DNA from: an uncultured Treponema sp.
Lineage (GTDB): Bacteria > Spirochaetota > Spirochaetia > Treponematales > Treponemataceae
Reading direction: 5' to 3'
Length of the DNA: 64,000 nt
NCBI GenBank assembly: GCA_947165895.1
Contig: CAMVCB010000009.1
Location: 1-64,000 of the forward strand
Shown here: piece by piece, positions 1 to 7,377 of the stretch
How positions within the stretch are numbered: position 1 is the first letter of the stretch
Layout: every line of letters starts with the position of its first letter
Program-made: the position numbers and the translations under genes
The notes under the pieces: generated by a model
Seen by the model: only the letters and a program-made list of their open reading frames with translations
Databases searched by the model: none
What the model was told of the DNA's origin: nothing

Positions 1-60
1 AAAATGCACCTCCTAAAATTGAACTTTATTTGTCCAACTTTAGGGGTGCACTTCATTTTG
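1..60. repeat. Inverted repeat resembling IS3-family ends
   Basis: The left arm (1-24, core TGCACCTCCTAAAATTG) and right arm (32-60, core CAACTTTAGGGGTGCA) are imperfect reverse complements around a 7-nt centre. The right end, GGTGCACTTCA, resembles the outer tips of IS3/IS150-type elements. There is no transposase inside the window. It could be a collapsed element, the end of an element lying to the left, or simply a bidirectional hairpin 3' of the methyltransferase gene. Confidence 0.35.
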
Positions 61-71
61 CCCCCGTTTTT

Positions 72-1178
72 TTAATTCCAGACTTCTTCTGCGATTTCGC
101 GGACAAGACGGATTTTTGCCCACTCTTCTTCTTCTGTCAGCTTGTTTCCGATTTCGCAGGATGCAAAGCCGCACTGGGGACTGAGGTAAAGTCTTTCAAG
201 AGGAATGTATTTTTCAGCCTGATGGATTCTTTCAATTATTGCCTGTTTGTTTTCCAGCTGCGGTTTTTTAGTTGTAATCAAACCAAGTACCACATCCTTG
301 TCCGGGCTTACCTGGGCAAGAGGTGCAAATCCGCCGGAACGTTCATCATCATATTCCAGATAAAGTGCATTCACATTTTCTTTAGCAAAAACATAACCCG
401 CAACTCCATCGTAAGGGCCGCTTGTAAAATAAGTTGAATGATAATTTCCGCGGCAGATATGAGTGTTGATTTTCATGTCAGCAGGTTTTCCTTCCAGTGC
501 AAGATTGTTCACCTTCAGAAGCTCTTCCTTTACCTGCTTGAGTTCCAGTCCCAGGCTTTTGTAGCGCTGACTTGCGGCGTCACCTACAATTGCGCCCCAG
601 GTGCAGTCATCAAACTGCAGGGTACGGCAGCCTGCATCGTAAAACTGTCTGATAACTTGGCGGTAAGCCTTTGCAATATCTTCTATTAATTCATCATTAC
701 CTGGATAAAATTTTCTTGTAGTTTCAAAATTGGAAGGAATATTAAGCTGCTGAAAAAGCTGGGCAGGCGAGGGGATAGTCTGTTTTGCTTCAAAGCCTTC
801 GCTTTCAAGACTTTTTACAAACTTAAAATCTTCAACAAATGGATGAGCCTTTGCGGAAAGCTTACCGGTAAGGTAGGTCGCTTCCAGATCTGCAACCTCT
901 CCCGCAAACTGAACTCCGCCTCCGTCATTTTTGTGACCGATTCCTTCAAAGCCCCAGAAAAAATCCAGATGCCAGAATTTTCGGTTGTATTCGCCGTCGG
1001 TAATGTAATGAAGTCCGGCTTCCTTTTCTTTTTCAACAAGCTGTCTGATAAGCTTCTGTTTGATTTTTGTGAAATCTTCTTTAGAAATCACTCCAGCTTC
1101 AAAATCAGCTGCCGCCTTTTTAAGTTCTGCCGGGCGCAAAAAGCTTCCCACTACGTCAAAATGTGTTTTCTTTGCCAT
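72..1178 (-). CDS. MetE C-terminal-like cobalamin-independent methyltransferase (YxjG/YxjH type)
   Basis: This 368-residue protein has the fold of the catalytic half of cobalamin-independent methionine synthase, without the N-terminal half of full MetE. The family moves a methyl group to a thiol held by zinc. The expected zinc ligands are visible: His and Cys in THICRGNYHS near residue 240, Glu in LEYDDERSG, and Cys in SPQCGFAS near residue 336. The ATG at 1178 is preferred over a GTG at 1187 because AGGTAGGTG lies just upstream of it. It is divergent from a LysR gene 140 bp away, which probably controls it. The methyl donor and acceptor cannot be read from the sequence; homocysteine is the usual acceptor. 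Confidence 0.85.
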   Translation of the reverse strand: MAKKTHFDVVGSFLRPAELKKAAADFEAGVISKEDFTKIKQKLIRQLVEKEKEAGLHYITDGEYNRKFWHLDFFWGFEGIGHKNDGGGVQFAGEVADLEATYLTGKLSAKAHPFVEDFKFVKSLESEGFEAKQTIPSPAQLFQQLNIPSNFETTRKFYPGNDELIEDIAKAYRQVIRQFYDAGCRTLQFDDCTWGAIVGDAASQRYKSLGLELKQVKEELLKVNNLALEGKPADMKINTHICRGNYHSTYFTSGPYDGVAGYVFAKENVNALYLEYDDERSGGFAPLAQVSPDKDVVLGLITTKKPQLENKQAIIERIHQAEKYIPLERLYLSPQCGFASCEIGNKLTEEEEWAKIRLVREIAEEVWN

Positions 1179-1318
1179 GTTAGTCACCTACCTGTTTAGT
1201 ATGTTATTAATATCAGCAATATACATTTTTCCAGAGTTGATGAAAAATACTATTTTCAATGAGTTTGTAATAGTTTTTATCTATGGTAAAATCTCAGCAC
1301 TTTTGCTATCATCATCTG

Positions 1319-2263
1319 ATGACTTTACAGCAGTTAAAATATGTGACCGCAGTAGCGGATTTTCATAATATTACGGAAGCTTCCCGCAGGCTTTTTATTT
1401 CCCAGCCAAGCCTTACCGCCGCAATCCGTGAGCTGGAAAATGAGATGGGTATTACGATATTTTCCCGTACAAACAAGGGTGTGACCCTTACAAATGAAGG
1501 TGATGAATTTTTGTCCTATGCCCGTCAGGTTCTGGAGCAGGCAAACATGCTGGAAGACAGATTTAAGGGGAGTGGAAGTGGAAATACAATTTTTTCTGTC
1601 AGCTGCCAGCATTATTCTTTTGCGGTCAATGCCTTTGTCGACTTAATCAGACAGTTTGGAGGCAGGGAATATGATTTTACCCTTCGCGAAACTCAGACAC
1701 ATGAAATCATAGAGGATGTTGCCCGCCTGAAAAGTGAAATTGGAGTTTTGTATCTTTCCGGCCGCAATGAAAAAGTAATTTCAAATCTTATAAAAAAGAA
1801 TAATCTGATTTTTGAAGCTCTTTTCACAGCGCCCCTTCATGTTTTTATTTCATCAAAGAATCCTCTTGCCGGTAAAACTAAAATTACACTGGAAGATCTT
1901 GCCCCTTATCCATATCTGACTTATGAGCAGGGGGATTTTAATTCCTTTTACTATGCGGAAGAGCCGCTTACGGAACTGGATTTTGACTGTCCCAGAAAAA
2001 TAAAGGTCCGCGACAGGGCAACGCTTTTTAATCTTTTAATCGGATTGGACGGCTATACAATCTGCTCAGGAATTATAAGTCACGAACTGAACGGAAAAGA
2101 CATAATTGCCCGACCACTTGAATGTAATGAGCACATGACAGTGGGGTTAATCAGAAGAAAAGATACTATGCCCTCCCGCTATGCCCAGGCCTATGAAGAA
2201 GCGATAAAAAAACACAGCGGAGGGCAGGGGGAAGACAGGGTAGAAAGGATTATCTTAGACTGA
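1319..2263 (+). CDS. LysR-family transcriptional regulator
   Basis: The 314-residue protein begins with a LysR winged helix (MTLQQLKYVTAVADFHN, then ITEASRRLFISQPSLTAAI) and continues into a type-2 periplasmic-binding-fold effector domain from about residue 90. An upstream ATG at 1283 would add 12 residues unlike any LysR N-terminus, so 1319 is chosen. There is no Shine-Dalgarno site; a TATCAT box sits six nt before the ATG, so the mRNA may be leaderless. Its divergence from the MetE-like gene suggests a methionine or sulfur-linked regulator such as MetR, which is an inference. Its last 9 bp overlap the convergent lipoprotein gene. Confidence 0.88.
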   Translation: MTLQQLKYVTAVADFHNITEASRRLFISQPSLTAAIRELENEMGITIFSRTNKGVTLTNEGDEFLSYARQVLEQANMLEDRFKGSGSGNTIFSVSCQHYSFAVNAFVDLIRQFGGREYDFTLRETQTHEIIEDVARLKSEIGVLYLSGRNEKVISNLIKKNNLIFEALFTAPLHVFISSKNPLAGKTKITLEDLAPYPYLTYEQGDFNSFYYAEEPLTELDFDCPRKIKVRDRATLFNLLIGLDGYTICSGIISHELNGKDIIARPLECNEHMTVGLIRRKDTMPSRYAQAYEEAIKKHSGGQGEDRVERIILD

Positions 2264-3016
2264 CTGCTCCTTGTTCCAGGTAATTCTGAAACCGGTGCTT
2301 TTCATCTGTCTTGAAGCATAATTTAATTCCTTGTTTGTACATTTTCCGGCACGGGCCGCATCAAAGAAGCTGCCTCCGCGAACATACCTGCTTGAATCTG
2401 AACGAACACTCCAGACCCATTCAAAAACATTGCCCGACATGTCATAAATACCAAAAGCATTAGGTTTTAGCTGGGCAACTTCGTGAAGCTTGCCGCCGCT
2501 GTTGCAGTCTGTCCAGGCAACTGAATCCAGATCATTACTTCCGGAGTAGGTAAAATTTTCGCCGCCTTTGATGGCAATATCCCATTCTTCCATCGTAGGA
2601 ATCCTGAAGCCGTCGGCATTTGTATCTAATTCTATTTCTGATTCAATTAGACTTCCCTGATGAGGTGTGTAGCCCCAGTCAGCCGGATTTGTACTTCCAT
2701 TTACCTTGTAGCAGGGGCTTTTTCCCAAAAGCATGCTGAGTTTATTGCAGAAAACAAGACTGTCGTACCAGCTGACAGATTCAACCGGAAGTTTTGCCCC
2801 TTTTGCCTGCGAAGGATTTTCTCCTGTCACGGCCTCATAAAATTCCTGAGTCACTTCCGTTTTTGCAATGCAGAAATTACTATCAGGAATTGCAACTGCT
2901 CCAAGTTCGACGCCGCTTTCCAGCTTCAGCTTCTGGCCTTTTCCCGAGCAGGAAAATAATGTCCCCATAATTCCAAGCAGCAGTAGGGCAGCTGTTTTCT
3001 GATTAAACTTTTTCAT
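2255..3016 (-). CDS. Lipoprotein with SUMF1/formylglycine-generating-enzyme fold
   Basis: The 253-residue precursor has a signal peptide ending in the lipobox LFSC (Cys about residue 23), so it should be lipid-anchored. Family features are ATKE/EVTQEFYEAV-like text (IAKTEVTQEFYEAVTG), the VSWYDSLVFCNKLS segment, GFRIPTMEEWDIA, YDMSGNVFEWVW and RGGSFFD near the end. The start is set by AGGAGGAAAT directly upstream of the ATG at 3016; a longer open frame to 3100 lacks a signal sequence. Spirochaete members are mostly surface or ligand-binding proteins rather than sulfatase activators, and the catalytic Cys pair of true FGE is not evident. Confidence 0.85.
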   Translation of the reverse strand: MKKFNQKTAALLLLGIMGTLFSCSGKGQKLKLESGVELGAVAIPDSNFCIAKTEVTQEFYEAVTGENPSQAKGAKLPVESVSWYDSLVFCNKLSMLLGKSPCYKVNGSTNPADWGYTPHQGSLIESEIELDTNADGFRIPTMEEWDIAIKGGENFTYSGSNDLDSVAWTDCNSGGKLHEVAQLKPNAFGIYDMSGNVFEWVWSVRSDSSRYVRGGSFFDAARAGKCTNKELNYASRQMKSTGFRITWNKEQSV

Positions 3017-3187
3017 ATAGATTTCCTCCTGTGTGCAGGCGAGCTGGTTAGAGTTGTCTGCCATGTAATTTAACTCTATCACGGAGTCAGAATTCTTCAA
3101 CGGACGAAAATGCCATTAAATATGTCGATTTTGATATTTTAGTAAATAAAAGTGGTTAAATATCCATTTATACTATATATTATTGAT

Positions 3188-4036
3188 ATGAATGAATATA
3201 AGCATGAAAACATCCTGCACAAGCGGCATTTTGCCCTTCAGTTTTCAATCCGCTTTGAGGTGGTGGATGACGTCAATTTTTATTCGCCCTTCCACTGGCA
3301 TAATCACATTGAGCTGCTTTACCTGCTGGAAGGAAAAATTGATTTTAAAGTCGAAGACCGTAAATATCTTCTGACAGAAGGAGATATGATAATTGTGAAT
3401 TCCGAGCTTATTCATTCATCAAAGCTCCGCGGCCACGCAAAATATATTCTTCTGCAGGTTCCGCTGAGCGCCTTTGAGGGAGTTTATGAAGATATTGAAA
3501 ATGTCGTCTTTAAGGAAAAACTTTCTTCCTCTGAGGCCGAAGAACTTTTTTCATATTTAAAGAAGCTGCTTAAATTTGTTGATGACCGAAAGCCCGAAAA
3601 CAGGGTTAAATTTATTTCGCTTTTCTATGATTTTTTCTATCAGCTTTTCAGTGCTTATCAGGTTGAAAATACACGGAAGACAGCTGCTTCTTATTATGGA
3701 ATCAACAGGATTTCGCCGGTTATGGCCTATGTTGAAAAGGAATTCCGTAATAAAATCTCTCTGAAGGAAGCTGCACAAATCCTTAACGTTTCGCCAGAGC
3801 ACATGTGCCGCCTTTTCAAAAAATACACCGATATGACCTTTAACGAATATCTGATGTCCCTGAGGATTTCTGCCTTTTATCAGATGCTGCAGAACACAAA
3901 CCAGAAGATTTCGGTTATCCTTGAAGAATGCGGAATTACAAACTACAAGGTTTTTATCCGCGAATTTAAAAAGACCTTCGGAAAAACTCCCGAAAAGCTT
4001 AGAAGCGGGCGAGAACAGAGTCCTGGGAATTATTAG
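3188..4036 (+). CDS. AraC-family regulator with N-terminal cupin
   Basis: The 282-residue protein has an N-terminal AraC-type cupin (FHWHNHIELLYLLEGKIDF, then LTEGDMIIVNSELIHSS) and a C-terminal double helix-turn-helix (ISLKEAAQILNVSPEHMCRLFKK and ISVILEECGITNYKVFIREFK). Members often sense sugars or other small molecules. An in-frame ATG at 3152 is possible, but 3188 fits the family better and lies six nt after a TATATT box with no Shine-Dalgarno site, suggesting a leaderless transcript. No obvious target gene is adjacent. The upstream lipoprotein gene is divergent and could be one. Confidence 0.87.
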   Translation: MNEYKHENILHKRHFALQFSIRFEVVDDVNFYSPFHWHNHIELLYLLEGKIDFKVEDRKYLLTEGDMIIVNSELIHSSKLRGHAKYILLQVPLSAFEGVYEDIENVVFKEKLSSSEAEELFSYLKKLLKFVDDRKPENRVKFISLFYDFFYQLFSAYQVENTRKTAASYYGINRISPVMAYVEKEFRNKISLKEAAQILNVSPEHMCRLFKKYTDMTFNEYLMSLRISAFYQMLQNTNQKISVILEECGITNYKVFIREFKKTFGKTPEKLRSGREQSPGNY

Positions 4037-4119
4037 ATTTTCTTCTTCTCCCGGATAATGCAAAAAAGCGGTTTTCTTATTATAATCTATATAATATAGA
4101 AAGATTTTGAGGTGATATT

Positions 4120-4479
4120 ATGAAAATTGCAGTAACATATGAAAAAGAGACAGGAAACGTATTCCAGCATTTTGGAAAAACTCAGTATTTTAAGATTTAC
4201 GAAATTGACGGCGGAAAAATTCTTTCTTCAGAAGTAATCGATAACGGAGGAAACGGTCATCATGCGCTGCCTCCTTATCTCAAGAGTCTGGGAGTTGAAA
4301 CTTTGATTCTGGGAAACCGCGGACAGGGAGCAATTGATGCCATTGCCTCAGCAGGATTAAAGGAAGTTCCGGGAATTACCGGTTCCGCTGATCAGGCAGC
4401 CGAAAAGTTTGCAAAAGGCGAGCTCACCGGTAATTTTGATGCAAAATGTGACCACCACGGCGAACATCACAGTCACTAA
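4120..4479 (+). CDS. NifX/NifB-type dinitrogenase iron-molybdenum cofactor domain protein
   Basis: This 119-residue protein matches the small Nitro_FeMo-Co fold: MKIAVTYEKETGNVFQHFGKTQYFKIYEI at the start and GVETLILGNRGQGAIDAIASAGL in the middle. These proteins bind iron-sulfur or other metal clusters. The C-terminus is a metal-binding tail, CDHHGEHHSH. No nif genes are nearby, as is usual for these stand-alone proteins in anaerobes. GAGGTG precedes the ATG, and TATAAT-like sequence lies around 4079-4095. It may be co-transcribed with the next gene 30 bp downstream. Confidence 0.85.
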   Translation: MKIAVTYEKETGNVFQHFGKTQYFKIYEIDGGKILSSEVIDNGGNGHHALPPYLKSLGVETLILGNRGQGAIDAIASAGLKEVPGITGSADQAAEKFAKGELTGNFDAKCDHHGEHHSH

Positions 4480-4509
4480 GACTTTCTTATACCCGGCAGG
4501 CAGGTATTT

Positions 4510-5172
4510 ATGGATTTTTCTTATATTTTAAACAGTGCGCTTCCTCAGAAAGAAAAACTTAAAGCTTTTGGTTTTCTTGAGGAGAATGGATTTCTTTGCC
4601 TTAAGAAAAAGATTGCAGATGGTGAATTTTACACAATAATCCGTTTGTCTGAAAAATCTTTTACGGCAGAAGTATTTGAAACTTTAACAGATGAAAAATA
4701 TGTGCTGTTTGATGTAATTTCTGCGAATGGATCCTTTGTAGGACAAATCAGAAGTGAAGTAAAAGAACTGATTGAAGAAATCCGTGGAAAATGCTTTGAT
4801 TCTCAGGATATCAGGCAAAAATATTTTGATTTTCTTCATACTGACTTATCCGCAGCCGGAGATAGTCCCTGGGCTGATGAGGGGGATGTTACAAGCTCTG
4901 TATTCCGCTGTCCAAACAGTAAATGGTTTGCCCTTGTAATGAAAATTAAATTCAAAAATCTTGGATTTGAGAGTGATGAAGAGGTTTGGGTGGTAAACCT
5001 TAAAGCCGATGTTGAAAAAATTCCTGAAATCACAGATAAAAAATCAATTTTCCCTGCATATCACATGAACAAAAAATACTGGATTACCGTTTTACTGACT
5101 GCGGTCACAAATTTTGATCAGCTTTGTGACCTTACCAGAAGGAGTTACGAACTGGTTTCAGTTAAAAAATAA
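4510..5172 (+). CDS. MmcQ/YjbR-family protein with N-terminal extension
   Basis: The C-terminal half of this 220-residue protein (from about residue 125) matches the YjbR fold: PNSKWFALVMKIKF, EEVWVVNLKAD, then FPAYHMNKKYWITVLL. The N-terminal 115 residues (IIRLSEKSFTAEVFETLTDEKYVLFDV) form an alpha/beta region commonly fused to YjbR domains in gut anaerobes. The family has a CyaY-like fold but no established biochemical role. GGCAGGCAGG acts as the ribosome site. It follows the NifX-like gene by 30 bp, so one operon is likely. Confidence 0.75.
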   Translation: MDFSYILNSALPQKEKLKAFGFLEENGFLCLKKKIADGEFYTIIRLSEKSFTAEVFETLTDEKYVLFDVISANGSFVGQIRSEVKELIEEIRGKCFDSQDIRQKYFDFLHTDLSAAGDSPWADEGDVTSSVFRCPNSKWFALVMKIKFKNLGFESDEEVWVVNLKADVEKIPEITDKKSIFPAYHMNKKYWITVLLTAVTNFDQLCDLTRRSYELVSVKK

Positions 5173-5193
5173 AATCTTGAGAGATTGAGTGAT

Positions 5194-6129
5194 TTATACA
5201 TACTCACCGACAATGCTCAAAACCGGCTCAAGATAGGTCGGACCAAAAAGATTGAGGTGATTTAGAAGCTGGTAGAGGTTGTATAAGTCGCGGCGTTCTT
5301 CGTAGCCTGGCTGGAGCGGGTAGGCCTGATTGTAGGCATCGTAAAATTCTTGCGGGAAGCCGCCGAAAAGCTGAGTCATTGCAAGATCTGCTTCTCGGTG
5401 ACCGATGTAGCAGGCAGGGTCGATAAGAATCGGTTTTTCTTCTTTACTGCACATGATGTTTCCGGCCCAGAGGTCACCGTGCAAAAGGGAAGGCTTTTCC
5501 GGTTCAATAAGAAAGCGGTCCAGGTTATCAAGAAGTTTTGTGATTTTTTCCCGGTCTGACGGGGTAAAATATGAATCAGCGTCGTGGAATTGAGGAGCAA
5601 GACGGTTTTCCCTGAAGAAATCTATCCATGAGACTGCGGGCTTGTTTTTCTGCGGGCGGGCACCAATAAAATTATCCTGAAAAAATCCGAAGGAAGGTTT
5701 TGAAGCGGATGATTTCTTATCGGACAGCAGCTTTGAAGTGTCTGCCTTATGAAGGGCAGCCAGATCCTTTGCCAAAGATTTCCAAAAGCTTTGGGTTTTC
5801 TCTCCGCTTTCAATGTATTTCAATAGAAGAAAACTGTAGCCAACGTCTTCTCCGTCATCTGTGCCTGTGCAGAGGATTTTTGGAGTAGCAATTGTGTGAG
5901 TTTCTGCAATTGCGCTGAGCCCGTCTGCCTCTGCGGTAAAAAAATCTGCATTATTTTTGGCATTTGCCTTCATAAAAATCTTATCGCCGGTGCTCAGTGT
6001 AAGGGCGTAAGCTTTGTTAATATCACCGCCGCGAAGTCTGTCTGTCTGAGTGATTGCAACGGAAGCGCCAAAGAGGTCAACCAGGGCGCGGGCAAGAGAA
6101 GTGTAATCTGGAACTTTGCTTTTATTCAT
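5194..6129 (-). CDS. Fructosamine kinase family protein
   Basis: The 311-residue protein is a protein-kinase-like fold enzyme of the fructosamine kinase/ketosamine-3-kinase family, which phosphorylates sugar adducts on amines in protein repair. Visible motifs are the nucleotide loop near residue 28 (GGDINKAYAL), the catalytic HGDLWAGNIM and the metal-binding LIDPACYIGHREADLAM. There is no Shine-Dalgarno site. An extended -10 (TGCTATAAT on the minus strand, TATAAT at 6136-6141) ends exactly six nt before the ATG, so the message is probably leaderless. It is convergent with the YjbR-like gene and divergent from the flavoprotein gene. Confidence 0.88.
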   Translation of the reverse strand: MNKSKVPDYTSLARALVDLFGASVAITQTDRLRGGDINKAYALTLSTGDKIFMKANAKNNADFFTAEADGLSAIAETHTIATPKILCTGTDDGEDVGYSFLLLKYIESGEKTQSFWKSLAKDLAALHKADTSKLLSDKKSSASKPSFGFFQDNFIGARPQKNKPAVSWIDFFRENRLAPQFHDADSYFTPSDREKITKLLDNLDRFLIEPEKPSLLHGDLWAGNIMCSKEEKPILIDPACYIGHREADLAMTQLFGGFPQEFYDAYNQAYPLQPGYEERRDLYNLYQLLNHLNLFGPTYLEPVLSIVGEYV

Positions 6130-6176
6130 GCTGGTATTATAGCATATTCCTCTGATATAATTAATCGAGGTGTAAA

Positions 6177-6797
6177 ATGAGTAAGGTTCTTATTATCAGC
6201 GGAAGTCCGCACGCGCATGGAAATACTTCAATTGCGATTGAAGAAATGAAGAAGATTTTTGAGGAGCAGGGGATTGAAACAAGTGTCATGCAGATTGGAA
6301 ACAAGGATATTCGAGGTTGCATAGCCTGCGGTTCCTGTGCTAAAAACGGAAAATGTGCTTTTGATGATGAAGTAAACAAGGCCGCAGAGCTTCTTGAAAA
6401 AGCTGATGGACTTGTGCTTGCAAGTCCGGTTTATTATGCTTCTGCAAACAGCACTCTTACAGCCCTTTGCGACAGGCTTTTTTACAGCTGCTCATGTGAT
6501 TTGACTATGAAAGTTGGCGCTTCTGTTGCAGTTGCCCGCCGCGGCGGCTGTTCTGCAACTTTTGATCAGCTGAATAAATATTTTACAATCAGCGGAATGC
6601 CGGTTGCTTCCAGCCAGTACTGGAACAGCGTTCACGGCCGCCTACCTGGAGATGCCGAAAAGGACGAGGAAGGCTTACAGACAATGCGAACTCTTGCCCG
6701 AAACATGAGCTTTTTAATTAAGAGCATCGCCCTTGGTAAGGAAAAGTTCGACCTGCCTGAAAAAGAGGACTGGAAACCGACTCATTTTATCAGATAG
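6177..6797 (+). CDS. NADPH-dependent FMN reductase / iron-sulfur flavoprotein-like
   Basis: The 206-residue protein has the flavodoxin-fold opening VLIISGSPHAHGNT, which binds FMN phosphate, followed by CIACGSCAKNGKC, the short Cys cluster of iron-sulfur-flavoprotein-type oxidoreductases, and LVLASPVYYASANSTLTALCDRLF. It is likely a cytoplasmic electron-transfer or nitro/quinone-reducing flavoprotein. The start follows GAGGTG. Only 47 bp separate it from the divergent kinase gene, so both promoters lie back to back in that gap. Confidence 0.87.
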   Translation: MSKVLIISGSPHAHGNTSIAIEEMKKIFEEQGIETSVMQIGNKDIRGCIACGSCAKNGKCAFDDEVNKAAELLEKADGLVLASPVYYASANSTLTALCDRLFYSCSCDLTMKVGASVAVARRGGCSATFDQLNKYFTISGMPVASSQYWNSVHGRLPGDAEKDEEGLQTMRTLARNMSFLIKSIALGKEKFDLPEKEDWKPTHFIR

Positions 6798-6885
6798 GAA
6801 ACATGTCTGAGCTATTTTGAGGGCGTAAAGTGCCTTCTTTATCTTCTGGTCAAAATGATGTAAAACTTTCTATACGAGGTAAAAA

Positions 6886-7314
6886 ATGGAATACACAATT
6901 AAAGCTTTTACTATGGAACGTCTTAAGATTCGTAAGGAAAATCCTGTTCGTTCAAATGTACTTCTTATGCTGGCTGATGCCGTAAAATCTATCACAATTG
7001 ATGAGCGTCGTCCTGAAACTGAGGCTGATTTCAAAAAGGCAGCCCTTAAAATGTATCAGGAAACTCAGAATACAATCGCAGAATATAAAAAGGGCGGTGC
7101 CGCAACTGACGAGCTTGAAGCAGAACTCCGCATCATCGAAGAGTTTATGCCAAAAATGCTTTCTGTAGAAGAAATGACTGCTGCCGCTAAAAAAGTAATC
7201 GACTCCCTTCCGGAAGCCGACCGCAACCTTAAAAACATCATGCCAAAACTTAAGGAAATCGAAGGCTTTGACATGAAAAGCGCAAAATCAATTATTGAGG
7301 GGCTTTTGAAATAA
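6886..7314 (+). CDS. GatB/YqeY domain protein
   Basis: The 142-residue protein belongs to the YqeY family, which shares the tail domain of GatB, the amidotransferase subunit that binds tRNA. Typical text is the N-terminal RKENPVRSNVLLMLADAVKS, the central TIAEYKKGGA and LRIIEEFMPKMLS, and the C-terminal MKSAKSIIEGLLK. Its exact role is unsettled; tRNA-linked amidation support is the usual guess. CGAGGT precedes the ATG. The gene stands alone, 88 bp after the flavoprotein gene. Confidence 0.88.
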   Translation: MEYTIKAFTMERLKIRKENPVRSNVLLMLADAVKSITIDERRPETEADFKKAALKMYQETQNTIAEYKKGGAATDELEAELRIIEEFMPKMLSVEEMTAAAKKVIDSLPEADRNLKNIMPKLKEIEGFDMKSAKSIIEGLLK

Positions 7315-7353
7315 AGTTATCTATAAAGGATAGGCATATTTCATGCTGTGCGA

Positions 7354-7369
7354 CCCCGCGTAAGCGGGG
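7354..7369. repeat. GC hairpin between convergent genes
   Basis: CCCCGC and GCGGGG pair around a GTAA loop between the converging yqeY-like and DXS-like genes. No strong T-run follows on either strand, so terminator function is uncertain. The GTAA/TTAC-type loop resembles other hairpins in this window (14.0 and 50.2 kb). Confidence 0.4.
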
Positions 7370-7377
7370 GAAGGCCC

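Noticed and set aside
1179..1318. A SAM or cobalamin riboswitch before the MetE-like gene
   Set aside because: The gap is 140 bp, shared with a divergent regulator promoter, and shows no riboswitch-like helices.
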